Shown: positions 16,710-25,440 of the stretch, in pieces
Layout of the letters: every line of letters begins with the position of its first letter
How positions within the stretch are numbered: position 1 is the stretch's first letter
DNA from: Clostridia bacterium
GTDB lineage: Bacteria; Bacillota; Clostridia; Christensenellales; UBA1242
Length of the DNA: 64,000 nt
Direction: 5' to 3'
Assembly: GCA_022793335.1 (NCBI GenBank)
Contig: JAAWCQ010000004.1
Span: forward strand, 62,001 to 126,000
Notes under the pieces: model-generated
What the model was told of the DNA's origin: nothing
The model's input: only the letters and a program-made list of their open reading frames with translations
Databases searched by the model: none
Translations under genes and position numbers: made by a program

Positions 16710-16828
16710 TTTTTAATTAAAAAACGAAAATTTATTTTTTAATTTAATAATGTTTTTAAAAATGCTATAAATTGAAAAGTCAACAATCAAACAGAATTAT
16801 TTTAACAAACTAATTAAAAGGAACAAAC

Positions 16829-17689
16829 ATGGTATTATTTGGGTCATCTGGATGTGGTGATGAATTTTATAATGATGGAAACAAAGGCATTCTTGATGTG
16901 CCAAAATGGATAAAAAATTATGGACTTGATGCATTTGAGTATTCGTTTGGACATGGCTATCAAATGAGCAGTGAAATGGCGCAAAGGGCGGGGCAACTTT
17001 TCAAGCAAGAAGACATCAAACTTTCATTGCACGCGCCTTTTTATATAAACTTTGCAAATCCAAGTGAAGAAATGTATGCAAAAACACAAGGCTATATTTA
17101 TACTGGAATCAAATTTCTTAGAGCATTTGGCGGGGATAGATTGGTTTTTCATCCTGCATCTTGCGGAAAACTTACAAGAGATGAAGCCTTAAAGCTTACT
17201 ACTGAAAGATTTAAAGAAACATTTGACAAGCTAGAGGCAGACAACTTGTTGGAAGGCCTTTTAATGTGTCCAGAAACTATGGGAAAAACAATGCAAATAG
17301 GCACTTATAAAGAGGTTGTTGACTTGTGTCAACTCAACAAATTTTTAGTGCCAACATTTGATTTTGGTCATATAAACTCAATAGAGCAAGGCGCTTTAAA
17401 GACTAAAGAAGATTTTAAGCGTATTCTTGATTATTCTATTGAAAAGCTTGGTTTTGATAAGACAAACAATGCTCACATCCATTTTTCAAAAATCCAATAT
17501 GGCGCAAAAGGTGAAATTAAGCATTTAAATTATGATGACGAGATTTATGGGCCTGAATTTGATGGACTGGCTGAAATTTTGATTGATTATAAACTGTCAC
17601 CAAGAGTCATCTGTGAATCTATGAATCTTATGCCACATGATGCTTTAGTAATGAAAAAAATTTATTTAAATCTACTAGACAAAAATTAA
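16829..17689 (+). CDS. Endonuclease IV-like TIM-barrel (AP endonuclease family 2)
   Basis: Family 2 AP endonucleases cut the backbone 5' of abasic sites in base excision repair using a three-zinc centre. Candidate zinc ligands are in the expected order: His68 (LHAP), His108 (VFHPAS), Glu149 (CPETMG), Asp178 and His181 (FDFGHIN), His216 (AHIHFSK), and Glu near 262 (ICESMN). The length of 286 residues fits Nfo. The GSSGCGDEFYN start differs from typical Nfo, so a sugar isomerase-like relative cannot be fully excluded. ATG follows AAAAGGAAC. Confidence 0.75.
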   Translation: MVLFGSSGCGDEFYNDGNKGILDVPKWIKNYGLDAFEYSFGHGYQMSSEMAQRAGQLFKQEDIKLSLHAPFYINFANPSEEMYAKTQGYIYTGIKFLRAFGGDRLVFHPASCGKLTRDEALKLTTERFKETFDKLEADNLLEGLLMCPETMGKTMQIGTYKEVVDLCQLNKFLVPTFDFGHINSIEQGALKTKEDFKRILDYSIEKLGFDKTNNAHIHFSKIQYGAKGEIKHLNYDDEIYGPEFDGLAEILIDYKLSPRVICESMNLMPHDALVMKKIYLNLLDKN

Positions 17690-17704
17690 AAAATATGTTA
17701 ATAT
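17676..17704 (+). promoter_or_regulatory. efp promoter
   Basis: TAGACA (17676-17681), 17-bp spacer, TAATAT (17699-17704), overlapping the 3' end of the preceding gene. Confidence 0.55.
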
Positions 17705-17737
17705 TAAACTCGAAGAAAAAATATAAAGGAGAAATTT

Positions 17738-18298
17738 ATGGTATTTGCAGGAGATTTTAGAAAAGGCACTACTTTTGAATGGGATGGCGTTGTTTATTCA
17801 GTTGTTGAATTTTTACATGTTAAACCTGGAAAGGGCTCGCCATTTGTAAGAGCTAAGCTTAAAAATGTTATGACAGGACAGGTTAAAGAAACTACTTTCA
17901 ACCCATCTGACAAATTTCCAATCGCAGTTATTGAAAAGAAAGAAATGACTTATCTTTATAGTGATGGTGAAATTTATTATTTCATGGATGCCGAAACTTA
18001 TGACCAAATTCCACTCAACAGAGACAGCGTTGAAGATGCTTTAAACTTTGTAAAAGAAAACGAAAACTGCACAATGTATTTCTATAAGGGAAATCCATTC
18101 TCAGTATACGCTCCAAACTTTGTCGAACTTGAAGTAATTGATTGTGAACCAGGTATTCAAGGTGATACATCAAAATCAACAAACAAGCCAGCTAAAGTTG
18201 AGACAGGTTATGTTTTACAAGTGCCACTCTTTGTCAATATTGGAGACAAAATCAGAATTGATACAAGAGACGGAAGCTATATGGAAAGAATTAAATAA
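17738..18298 (+). CDS. efp: Elongation factor P
   Basis: EF-P rescues ribosomes stalled at consecutive prolines. The three-barrel protein is 186 residues long and has the conserved domain I loop [10 protein letters not shown] with Lys32 at the tip, the residue modified in many species, and the C-terminal signature motif near [20 protein letters not shown] at 17738 follows AAAGGAG. The gene is monocistronic: promoter upstream and two terminators downstream. No lysine-modifying enzyme is encoded nearby. Confidence 0.96.
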   Translation: MVFAGDFRKGTTFEWDGVVYSVVEFLHVKPGKGSPFVRAKLKNVMTGQVKETTFNPSDKFPIAVIEKKEMTYLYSDGEIYYFMDAETYDQIPLNRDSVEDALNFVKENENCTMYFYKGNPFSVYAPNFVELEVIDCEPGIQGDTSKSTNKPAKVETGYVLQVPLFVNIGDKIRIDTRDGSYMERIK

Positions 18299-18310
18299 TT
18301 CCAAATTTAA

Positions 18311-18335
18311 AAAGGGCAGCAATGCTCTTTTTTTC
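18311..18335 (+). terminator. Intrinsic terminator after efp
   Basis: AAAGGGCA (18311-18318) pairs with TGCTCTTT (18323-18330) with one GU pair and a GCAA loop, followed by a T-run. Confidence 0.8.
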
Positions 18336-18405
18336 TATGTATTTCGCTTTTATAACCGATAAAATAATAATTCATAAAACAAAACTTTTTTAGCTCAGGC
18401 ATAAC

Positions 18406-18445
18406 AAAGGGGATTAAATTCATTGCAATTTAATTCTCTTTTTTT
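18406..18445 (+). terminator. Second terminator before spoIIIAA
   Basis: AAAGGGGATTAAATT (18406-18420) pairs with AATTTAATTCTCTTT (18427-18441), including GU pairs, followed by more T residues. It isolates the sporulation operon from upstream transcription. Confidence 0.75.
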
Positions 18446-18510
18446 GACTTAATTTGTCGTTATGGAAAGAGTAAGTTTTCTTAATCATAGATTAGCCTTA
18501 GGAGCGAAAT

Positions 18511-19413
18511 ATGCTTGAGAAAATCCTTCCAACTGACATTTATGACATTTTAAAAAATAAGGTTAATTTGAAATCAATCAATGAAATAAGATTAAGGGCT
18601 GACAAGCCTATTGTTTTGGCTATTGGCAGTCAAAAAATCTTTCTCGGCGCTTATGGTGTGACAGGAAACTTAAAAGAAGCTGTTACAGCAAGCAAGATTA
18701 TGATTGAAGACATTATATTTAGGGCTAGTGAATGTTCTATTTACTCGGTAAATGAACAGCTTAAAAGAGGATATTTGGTCACAAAAGGCGGCATCAGGTT
18801 GGGGATAGGCGGTGATTTGATTGAAGAAGCTGGAAAGGTCAAAACAATGACAAATTTTACCAGTTTAAACATAAGGCTTCCTCATGAAGTAAAAAATTGT
18901 TCGCTTTCAGCTTTCAATCATCTCCTCTATGACAAAGGAATATACAATACTCTTGTTATTTCTCCGCCAGGTGCTGGCAAAACCACTTTTTTAAGAGATT
19001 TCGTCTATCAGCTTTCCGAAAGAAACTATGCGTATAATGTGCTTATTCTTGATGAGCGTGGTGAGCTTGACTTAGGAGATGATGGTAATATTGGCAACTT
19101 TGCCGATAAGATTTGTTTTGCGCGAAAAGCACTTGGGTTTGAAAATGGAATAAGGTCACTTTCACCAAACTTAATTGTCACTGATGAGCTTGGCCAAAAA
19201 GAAGATATTGACGCAGTGGAATATGCTGTAAATTCGGGCGTTTCAATCCTTGCATCAGTGCATAGTGACAGCATGGAAAGTTTTACTAAAAAACCCAACT
19301 TTGAAAAACTCATCAAAGAAAAAATTTTTAAAAGATATGTGCTTCTTTCAATGAGAAATGGTCCTGGGACTCTTGAAGGAATTTACAACGAAAATTTCTC
19401 AAGATTGCAATAA
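18511..19413 (+). CDS. spoIIIAA: Stage III sporulation protein AA (secretion-type ATPase)
   Basis: SpoIIIAA is the ATPase of the SpoIIIA-SpoIIQ channel, which connects mother cell and forespore. Walker A PPGAGKTT is at residues 152-159 and a Walker B region is near LNLIVTDELGQ. The length of 300 residues is normal. An AGGAGC site precedes the ATG. It opens an eight-gene operon in the canonical order AA to AH. A sigma-E promoter is expected from the Bacillus model, but I could not identify one convincingly in 18446-18500. Confidence 0.95.
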   Translation: MLEKILPTDIYDILKNKVNLKSINEIRLRADKPIVLAIGSQKIFLGAYGVTGNLKEAVTASKIMIEDIIFRASECSIYSVNEQLKRGYLVTKGGIRLGIGGDLIEEAGKVKTMTNFTSLNIRLPHEVKNCSLSAFNHLLYDKGIYNTLVISPPGAGKTTFLRDFVYQLSERNYAYNVLILDERGELDLGDDGNIGNFADKICFARKALGFENGIRSLSPNLIVTDELGQKEDIDAVEYAVNSGVSILASVHSDSMESFTKKPNFEKLIKEKIFKRYVLLSMRNGPGTLEGIYNENFSRLQ

Positions 19414-19422
19414 GGAGGATAA

Positions 19423-19917
19423 ATGAAATACTTATTTTTGGCGATTATGGCTGGCATTTGCATTTACATAGGTTTTATGTTTTCAAGAAAGTACAAAACA
19501 AGGGCGGATTTTTTTCAAGCACTTGTGCTTTTATGCCAAAAATTTGATGTCGAAATCAATTATTCAAGAGAACGACTTAAAAATATTTTCAATGGCCTTG
19601 ATGAAAAACAAAAAAGCAAGCTTCATGGAATAGATAATAATTTTATTTCTTTCATGAACAAAGAGACACCTTTAGAACGCGATTTTCTTTTTAAAAACAT
19701 TAAATTTTTAAAAGAAGAAGAGAAAGATGTGATATTTATGTTTTTCAAAAGTCTTGGAAGAAGCGATGTTGACAGTCAATCAAAAGAAATTAAAAATTTT
19801 CAAGCACGATTTGAGACCTTATCATCTTCAGCAGCTGTTGAAAATAAAAAGTTTGGCTCTTTATCAATCAAACTTGGGATAATTTCTGGTCTCGTAATAG
19901 TCGTTTTGCTTATCTGA
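19423..19917 (+). CDS. spoIIIAB: Stage III sporulation protein AB
   Basis: SpoIIIAB belongs to the SpoIIIA channel complex and resembles GspF-type membrane platform proteins of secretion systems. The 164-residue protein has an N-terminal membrane helix (YLFLAIMAGICIYIGFMFS), a soluble helical middle, and a C-terminal helix (LGIISGLVIVVLLI). The ATG follows AAGGAGGATAA, 9 bp after spoIIIAA. Identification rests on operon position, size and topology together with the FFKSLGRSDVDSQSKEI stretch typical of the family. Confidence 0.88.
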   Translation: MKYLFLAIMAGICIYIGFMFSRKYKTRADFFQALVLLCQKFDVEINYSRERLKNIFNGLDEKQKSKLHGIDNNFISFMNKETPLERDFLFKNIKFLKEEEKDVIFMFFKSLGRSDVDSQSKEIKNFQARFETLSSSAAVENKKFGSLSIKLGIISGLVIVVLLI

Positions 19918-19934
19918 CAAAAAGGAGAAAACAA

Positions 19935-20129
19935 ATGGATGTAGAAATTATTTTTAAAATAGCTGCAATTGGTGTGCTTACTGCAATACTGGGGCAAATT
20001 TTGAAGCAGACAGGCAGAGAAGATATATCAACTGTGGCAACACTCGCAGGCCTTATAATCGTGCTTGTAATGGTATTAAATCTTATTGGAGATTTATTTG
20101 TAACACTTAAAACAATATTTAATTTTTAG
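19935..20129 (+). CDS. spoIIIAC: Stage III sporulation protein AC
   Basis: This is a 64-residue, two-helix membrane component of the SpoIIIA channel. The conserved pattern IFKIAAIGVLTAILGQILKQTGREDI and the second hydrophobic segment match SpoIIIAC. The ATG follows AAAGGAGAAAAC. AC and AD are paralogous and adjacent, as in Bacillus. Confidence 0.93.
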   Translation: MDVEIIFKIAAIGVLTAILGQILKQTGREDISTVATLAGLIIVLVMVLNLIGDLFVTLKTIFNF

Positions 20130-20152
20130 GGTTTAAAGATTTAAAGAGGATT

Positions 20153-20545
20153 ATGGATATAATTTTTAAAATAGTGGCAATAGGTCTTATTTCTTGCGTA
20201 GCAGCAATGGTAATTAAGCCTATTCGCTCTGATTTTGCGGTAATAGTTGGAATTGTCGGTGGACTTCTTATAATCGGAATGATTATAAATTACTTCACCG
20301 GTATTTTATCATCTATTAAAGATATAATCGGTGTTACAGGTCTTAATTCAAGCTTATATACAATCTTGCTTAAAATTATCGGTATTGGCTATCTTATAGA
20401 ATTTTCGGCTGGAATTTGCTCGGAAACAGGCAATTCCGGACTGGGTGATAAAATACTCTTGGGTGGAAAGCTTGTGATAATGGTGATGGCTCTGCCAATC
20501 GTCACAAACATTCTAAACATTATTATGGAACTTTTGCCCGCATGA
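20153..20545 (+). CDS. spoIIIAD: Stage III sporulation protein AD
   Basis: This is a 130-residue integral membrane protein of the SpoIIIA complex. Its N-terminal half (IFKIVAIGLISCVAAMVIKP) is paralogous to SpoIIIAC. The later segment LKIIGIGYLIEFSAGICSETGNSGLGDKI is the family signature. The ATG follows AGAGGA. The stop overlaps the spoIIIAE ATG by 4 bp. Confidence 0.94.
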   Translation: MDIIFKIVAIGLISCVAAMVIKPIRSDFAVIVGIVGGLLIIGMIINYFTGILSSIKDIIGVTGLNSSLYTILLKIIGIGYLIEFSAGICSETGNSGLGDKILLGGKLVIMVMALPIVTNILNIIMELLPA

Positions 20546-21834
20546 AAAATAAAAGTATAAAAAGAGACAAAAAGGTGAGTTTGAATGCCGCAAATAAAAG
20601 AGCCTCCAATCTATTCAAATTCACCGCCATAATAGCAGTAATATTATTCTTTTGCTTTTGTCCAACTTTAAGTACCACAAGTGCCGCCACCTTAAATACT
20701 TCTTCCGCCACCACAAATTATTCAAAAGAATATCAATCAAACATATCGAGTGATGATCTTCAACAGGAAATTAAAGACCAACTTGATGGGCTTGACCTTG
20801 ACAGCTTAGACAAAATACTAGCAGGTTTTTCAACAGGGCAACTTGCATTATTTGGCGGAAATAGCTTTCTTGAAAAAATTGAAAAACTTTTATCAGGAGA
20901 TTTTGACAACGGAAAAAGTGTCTGGACAAATCTTCTCAGCATATTTCTTGACAATTTGCTTGGCCTTCTTCCAATAATCTCTTTAATAATTGCCATATCG
21001 CTGCTAGGCAACATGATACAAGGCCTAAAACCTTCATCTAGCGGAAAGTCTATTTCAAGTCTTATACATTTTGTAACTTATGGTTTTATTGTCGTTCTGG
21101 TCTTATCAATAGTGATAAAAATGATTTCAACAACTACTGGCAGTATTCTTTCAATCAAAGCCCAAATGGATGCAATTTTTCCACTTCTTCTTACCTTTCT
21201 TACTGCAATAGGCGGCACAGTTTCAAGCTCGGTATATCAGCCAGCAATGGCTCTTCTTTCTGGGGTAATAATAAATCTTTTCACCTATGTTTTGCTGCCT
21301 TTATTTATTTTTTCAATTGTGTTTTCAATTGTATCAAACTTATCAAATACAGTAAAGCTTAGCAAATTTACAGCTTTCTTTGACAGCACATTTAAATGGC
21401 TTACAGGACTTATATTTACTATCTTCACAGCTTTTCTTTCTATTCAAGGAATTACAGCTGGCTCTATAGACGGAATATCAATGAAAACTGCCAAATATGC
21501 CATTCGTTCTTATGTGCCACTTCTTGGCTCATATCTTAGCGATGGAATGGGGCTTATTCTCGCTTCATCCAATCTTATAAAGAATGCAGTTGGTGCTGCC
21601 GGACTTTTCATGCTCCTTGCAACAATCTTATCTCCGCTTATTGAGCTTATCATATTTATGTTGGCATTAAAACTCATTGCTGGCATCGTTGAGCCTTTAG
21701 GAAGCAGGCAAATTGCAAACTTCATTTCATCTATATCTAAGAGTATGGTGCTGCTTATTGTAATATTGATTGCCGTTGCCTTTATCTATTTCATCATGAT
21801 AGGCCTTGTAATGTGCTCGGCAAATCTATTTTAA
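20542..21834 (+). CDS. spoIIIAE: Stage III sporulation protein AE
   Basis: SpoIIIAE is the large polytopic membrane subunit of the SpoIIIA channel. The 430-residue protein starts with a signal-like segment (about residues 25-45), then a Ser/Thr-rich and helical extracytoplasmic stretch, and from about residue 125 a series of seven to eight membrane segments. The conserved motif GSIDGISMKTAKYAIRSYVP is present. Translation starts at the ATGA overlap with spoIIIAD. Confidence 0.93.
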   Translation: MKNKSIKRDKKVSLNAANKRASNLFKFTAIIAVILFFCFCPTLSTTSAATLNTSSATTNYSKEYQSNISSDDLQQEIKDQLDGLDLDSLDKILAGFSTGQLALFGGNSFLEKIEKLLSGDFDNGKSVWTNLLSIFLDNLLGLLPIISLIIAISLLGNMIQGLKPSSSGKSISSLIHFVTYGFIVVLVLSIVIKMISTTTGSILSIKAQMDAIFPLLLTFLTAIGGTVSSSVYQPAMALLSGVIINLFTYVLLPLFIFSIVFSIVSNLSNTVKLSKFTAFFDSTFKWLTGLIFTIFTAFLSIQGITAGSIDGISMKTAKYAIRSYVPLLGSYLSDGMGLILASSNLIKNAVGAAGLFMLLATILSPLIELIIFMLALKLIAGIVEPLGSRQIANFISSISKSMVLLIVILIAVAFIYFIMIGLVMCSANLF

Positions 21835-21864
21835 ACCAAAAACAAATTTAAAAGGAGGGGGAAT

Positions 21865-22368
21865 ATGCTTACTACTTTATCAGGCTGGATATTATCTATT
21901 GCAGGCGTAATTTGCATATCTGTAATAGTAGAGCTTGTCATGCCAGACGGGCAGATGAACAGTTATATAAAAAAAATCTTGTCTTTTATAATTGTGCTTG
22001 TGATTATTTTGCCTCTCCCAAAACTTTTGAAAACTGAAATTGATTTAAACAATATCTTTGATTACAGCGAAAATATTGAAGTGGATAAAGATTATCTTTA
22101 TCAACTTAATCTAAACAAAATCAATATTGCAAAAGACGATATTGAAACAAAGATAAAAAGTCATGGATACAACAATGTTTTTGTTTATGTCAACGCCGAT
22201 ATTTTTCAAAACAACATGCGATTTAAGTCTATTACTGTCGATTTAAGCGGGCTTGTCATATCCGGAAATTCTGAGCATAATGATATAACAAAGATTAAAA
22301 AAGACATCAGTAAAATTATTACGGAGTATGTCACAATTGACGAGGAGGCAATCATTTATGACGAGTAA
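21865..22368 (+). CDS. spoIIIAF: Stage III sporulation protein AF
   Basis: SpoIIIAF has two N-terminal membrane helices (about residues 1-30 and 35-55) and a soluble domain thought to form a ring-building module like those of type III secretion proteins. The length of 167 residues is somewhat short, but the architecture fits. AGGAGGGGG lies upstream of the ATG. The end overlaps spoIIIAG by 11 bp. Confidence 0.85.
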   Translation: MLTTLSGWILSIAGVICISVIVELVMPDGQMNSYIKKILSFIIVLVIILPLPKLLKTEIDLNNIFDYSENIEVDKDYLYQLNLNKINIAKDDIETKIKSHGYNNVFVYVNADIFQNNMRFKSITVDLSGLVISGNSEHNDITKIKKDISKIITEYVTIDEEAIIYDE

Positions 22369-22900
22369 AATAAAGGACAAGTTTCGTATTTTATTTGAAC
22401 GTATTAAAAAGGTAAAACATTTTGAAATATACATTGCGGTAGGACTTGCCATCATTATAGCTGTAATTTACTTTTCTTTCTTAAAAGCGCCATCGCAAAA
22501 TAAAGATACAAACAACAAAATCGACAATGTTAGCTCAAATTTTTCAAGCTCAGGCGAATATATAGATTACCTTGAGAATAAACTTGAAAATGTAATCACT
22601 TTAGTAAAGGGGGCTGGAAATGTAGAAGTTGTTGTCACTTTAGAAAAAGGCTTTGAATATGTCTACGCAACAGAAGAAGAAACACGAACAACAGCAAACG
22701 GGACAACCATTACCACTTCAAATATTGTTATGGTCAATGGAAAACCTGTGATAAAGGAAGAAATCTATCCAGTAGTGCAAGGCATTGTCATTGTTGCAAG
22801 TGGGGCAAACAATGTCTCTGTAAAAATGGACATCCTATCGATAGTGCAGACAGTGATAGAAATAGAAAACTCAAAGATAAACATTTATGCGGGTAATTAA
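22358..22900 (+). CDS. spoIIIAG: Stage III sporulation protein AG
   Basis: SpoIIIAG forms a large ring in the intermembrane space of the engulfed forespore. The start at 22358 follows GAGGAGG; a longer frame upstream is not supported. The protein has 180 residues with one membrane helix (about 27-45), the ring-building domain (LENKLENVITLVKGAGNVEVVVTLEKG), and the family end segment YPVVQGIVIVASGANNVSVKMDI. It overlaps spoIIIAF. Confidence 0.92.
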   Translation: MTSKIKDKFRILFERIKKVKHFEIYIAVGLAIIIAVIYFSFLKAPSQNKDTNNKIDNVSSNFSSSGEYIDYLENKLENVITLVKGAGNVEVVVTLEKGFEYVYATEEETRTTANGTTITTSNIVMVNGKPVIKEEIYPVVQGIVIVASGANNVSVKMDILSIVQTVIEIENSKINIYAGN

Positions 22901-22925
22901 ACAATTAAAATAAAAGGAGATTAAA

Positions 22926-23396
22926 ATGAAAAAAAGGACAAAAATCATTATTATTGCCGTGATGGTATTACTTTTAGGTGTGACTGGATATCTCAATGTT
23001 ATGCTTAATAAATCTGTAACACAAGATAAAGATTCAACAACAACTTCATCAAGCTATTTTTCAAGCTATCGAACAACAAGGGAATCAACTCGTGACCAAG
23101 AAATGCTTTACTATGATGCAATCATTGCAAATGAATCTTCAACTGAAGAAGCTGTGAAAAACGCTGAAGCATCAAAACTTTCACTTATCAAGCAAATGGA
23201 ACAAGAGCTTGTAATTGAAGGTCTTATAAAAGCAAAAGGTTTCAATGAATGCATTGTTTCAATAGCAAACGGCAATATCAATGCAGTTGTCAAAGCTAAA
23301 GAGATTTCAAAAGCAGAAGCAGCTCAAATTGTGGCTGTAATACAATCTCAACTTACTGCAACAATTGAAAATATCAAAATTATTCCTGTAGAATAA
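22926..23396 (+). CDS. spoIIIAH: Stage III sporulation protein AH
   Basis: SpoIIIAH pairs across the intermembrane space with forespore SpoIIQ, locking engulfment and forming the channel. The 156-residue protein has one N-terminal membrane helix (residues 6-24) and a C-terminal ring-building domain (LVIEGLIKAKGFNECIVSI). ATG follows AAAAGGAG. It ends the operon; the next gene has its own promoter. spoIIQ is not in the window. Confidence 0.92.
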   Translation: MKKRTKIIIIAVMVLLLGVTGYLNVMLNKSVTQDKDSTTTSSSYFSSYRTTRESTRDQEMLYYDAIIANESSTEEAVKNAEASKLSLIKQMEQELVIEGLIKAKGFNECIVSIANGNINAVVKAKEISKAEAAQIVAVIQSQLTATIENIKIIPVE

Positions 23397-23425
23397 TTGC
23401 AAAACAAAAATAAATGTGTTACAAT
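23397..23425 (+). promoter_or_regulatory. asp23-nusB-xseA-proS-xseB promoter
   Basis: TTGCAA (23397-23402), 17-bp spacer, TACAAT (23420-23425). It overlaps the stop codon of spoIIIAH. Confidence 0.65.
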
Positions 23426-23479
23426 ATTAAAGATAAATTTTGATTTAATCAAAAGTTAAACCAATGAATGGGAGTATTT

Positions 23480-23839
23480 ATGAGTAAAAATGAAACAGGC
23501 TCACTGAAAAAAGGAAAGGTGGATATTGATAGAGATATCTTACTTTCTATCATAAATCTTGCTACTAAAGAAATCAATGGAGTTGATGCACTTACAAATG
23601 CAGAGCTCTCTTTCTTTAGAAAACTCTCAAAATCAAAATCAGAGGGTGTAAACATCAAATTCGATGTCAATGGAGTGCTTAATGTTGATGTTTATATAAT
23701 TGTCCATATTGGATACAGCGTTCCCGATATAGCTTACAGGGTGCAAGAGAATATTAAAAACTCTTTAAACTCTATGGTAGGCATCAAGCCAGGCAAAATC
23801 AATGTCCATGTAAGTGGCGTAAATTGTGAAGAGGCATAA
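23480..23839 (+). CDS. Asp23/Gls24 family envelope protein
   Basis: Asp23/Gls24 (DUF322) proteins are small, abundant proteins linked to the cell envelope and alkaline stress; in Clostridia one copy is usually encoded next to nusB. The 119-residue product shows the family pattern with the repeated strands VDVYIIVHIGYSVPDIAYRVQENI and VGIKPGKINVHVSGV. The ATG at 23480 is preferred over 23468 because GGGAG lies at suitable distance before it. nusB follows after 3 bp. Specific function is unknown. Confidence 0.88.
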   Translation: MSKNETGSLKKGKVDIDRDILLSIINLATKEINGVDALTNAELSFFRKLSKSKSEGVNIKFDVNGVLNVDVYIIVHIGYSVPDIAYRVQENIKNSLNSMVGIKPGKINVHVSGVNCEEA

Positions 23840-23842
23840 ATT

Positions 23843-24235
23843 ATGAGAACGCAAGCAAGAGAACACGCTTTTCAACTTATATTTGAAAGACTTTTCGTCA
23901 AAAACAACTATACCTTTGACGAAGAGTTTTTTTCGTCTTTGAAAAAAGAGGAAGACAAAATCTTTGCTCAAGACATTGTGAAAAGCTTTGAAGAACATAG
24001 AGAAGAGCTTACACAACTTATTTCTTCCCATTTAATTGGATACGAAATTGACAGAGTATATAAAATTGACCTCGCTTTAATGTATTTATCACTTACAGAA
24101 ATTAAATACATTGGCACTCCCTTTCAAGTTGCCATAAATGAAACGCTGACTATTGCTAAGAAATATTCAACAATAAAAAGCAGCAAATTCATCAATGGCG
24201 TTTTATCATCTATTTTAAAGGATATAAAAATTTAG
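23843..24235 (+). CDS. nusB: Transcription antitermination factor NusB
   Basis: NusB with NusE (S10) binds boxA RNA during rRNA antitermination. The protein has 130 residues with the family start MRTQAREHAFQLIFE and the C-terminal motif TPFQVAINETLTIAKKYSTIKSSKFINGVLSSI. GAAGAGG lies upstream of the ATG and the spacing to the preceding gene is 3 bp. Confidence 0.94.
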   Translation: MRTQAREHAFQLIFERLFVKNNYTFDEEFFSSLKKEEDKIFAQDIVKSFEEHREELTQLISSHLIGYEIDRVYKIDLALMYLSLTEIKYIGTPFQVAINETLTIAKKYSTIKSSKFINGVLSSILKDIKI

Positions 24236-24255
24236 AAAGGGATTTAAATTTAAAA

Positions 24256-25440
24256 ATGACCAATGCCATTACAGTTTCAAAACTTAATACCTATATAAAA
24301 CAGATATTTGATAGTGAAGAGCTTCTGCATAATATTCCAGTTGTAGGAGAGGTTTTTGGTGTAAGTTTATCAAGGAATGTCATTTATTTTTCACTTAAAG
24401 ATGAGGATGCAACACTGCCATGCGTATGTTTTTATCCAAATTATATTGATAAAATTGTCGAAGGCTCCAAAATAATTGCCACAGGCTCGCCAAATTTCTA
24501 TATAAAGGGTGGCAAACTTAATTTCAATGTTGTTCAAATTGAAAATGCTGGACAAGGCAAACTTTATGAAGAGTTTATCAAACTTAAAGAAAATTTAATG
24601 AAAGAAGGGCTGTTTGATGAGCCTCACAAAAAGCCTATCCCGAAAGACATTAAACGAATTGGCGTAATCACTTCACGCGATGGGGCTGTAATCCAAGATA
24701 TTAAAAATGTATCATGGCGCAGAAATCCGACTGTAGACATTGTGCTTTTTAATACAAAAGTGCAGGGAAATGGCGCTGAAAATGAAATAGCTCACGCAAT
24801 TGAAAGAATGGGAAGCTATCCAAACATCGATGTAATTATTGTTGCGAGAGGTGGCGGCTCTCTTGAAGACTTATGGGCATATAACACTGAAATTGTTGCA
24901 AGAGCAACTTACAATTGTCCAAAGCCAATTATATCAGCTGTAGGACATGAAACTGACTTTACTATTATAGACTTTGTGAGTGACTTGCGAGCCCCGACGC
25001 CGTCAGCTGCGGCTGAGCTTTTAACTTACAATTTAAATGACAAAAAATATGAAATGTTTGAAAGGTTTAATAAATTTTTTAAAGCTTCAAAAGAGTTTAT
25101 GAATTTTAATTTAAGATCACTTTATAGTAAAGGTTTTTATTTGACAAACAATTTTGAAAAGCTTATAACTAAAAATTCGATGAATTTAGAACGCAATAAA
25201 AACATTTTGAAAAACAATATAGACTATTTTCTTAATCAAAAATATTATGAATTAGGATTAAAAGAAAATACATTAAACAAAATCAATCCGCATGAAATGT
25301 TAAATAGAGGTTATGCAAAAATAGAACAGAATGGAAATAGCATAAATTCGATTAAAAAAGTTGCACTAAACGAAGATTTAACTATAATATTAAAAGACGG
25401 ACAAATTAAAACTAAACCAATAGAAAAAGGAGAAAACTGA
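24256..25440 (+). CDS. xseA: Exodeoxyribonuclease VII large subunit
   Basis: XseA is the catalytic subunit of exonuclease VII, which degrades single-stranded DNA to oligonucleotides. An N-terminal OB fold (about 1-100) is followed by the conserved core RIGVITSRDGAVIQDI, IIVARGGGSLEDLWAYN and AVGHETDFTIIDFVSDLRAPTPSAAAE. The helical C-terminal region is shortened relative to the 440-450 residues of E. coli. It overlaps proS by one base. The small subunit xseB lies after proS rather than directly next to xseA. Confidence 0.95.
   Translation: MTNAITVSKLNTYIKQIFDSEELLHNIPVVGEVFGVSLSRNVIYFSLKDEDATLPCVCFYPNYIDKIVEGSKIIATGSPNFYIKGGKLNFNVVQIENAGQGKLYEEFIKLKENLMKEGLFDEPHKKPIPKDIKRIGVITSRDGAVIQDIKNVSWRRNPTVDIVLFNTKVQGNGAENEIAHAIERMGSYPNIDVIIVARGGGSLEDLWAYNTEIVARATYNCPKPIISAVGHETDFTIIDFVSDLRAPTPSAAAELLTYNLNDKKYEMFERFNKFFKASKEFMNFNLRSLYSKGFYLTNNFEKLITKNSMNLERNKNILKNNIDYFLNQKYYELGLKENTLNKINPHEMLNRGYAKIEQNGNSINSIKKVALNEDLTIILKDGQIKTKPIEKGEN

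Noticed and set aside
18446..18510. Sigma-E promoter for spoIIIAA
   Set aside because: CATAGATT near 18486 is only a partial match and no convincing -35 element lies at the right distance.
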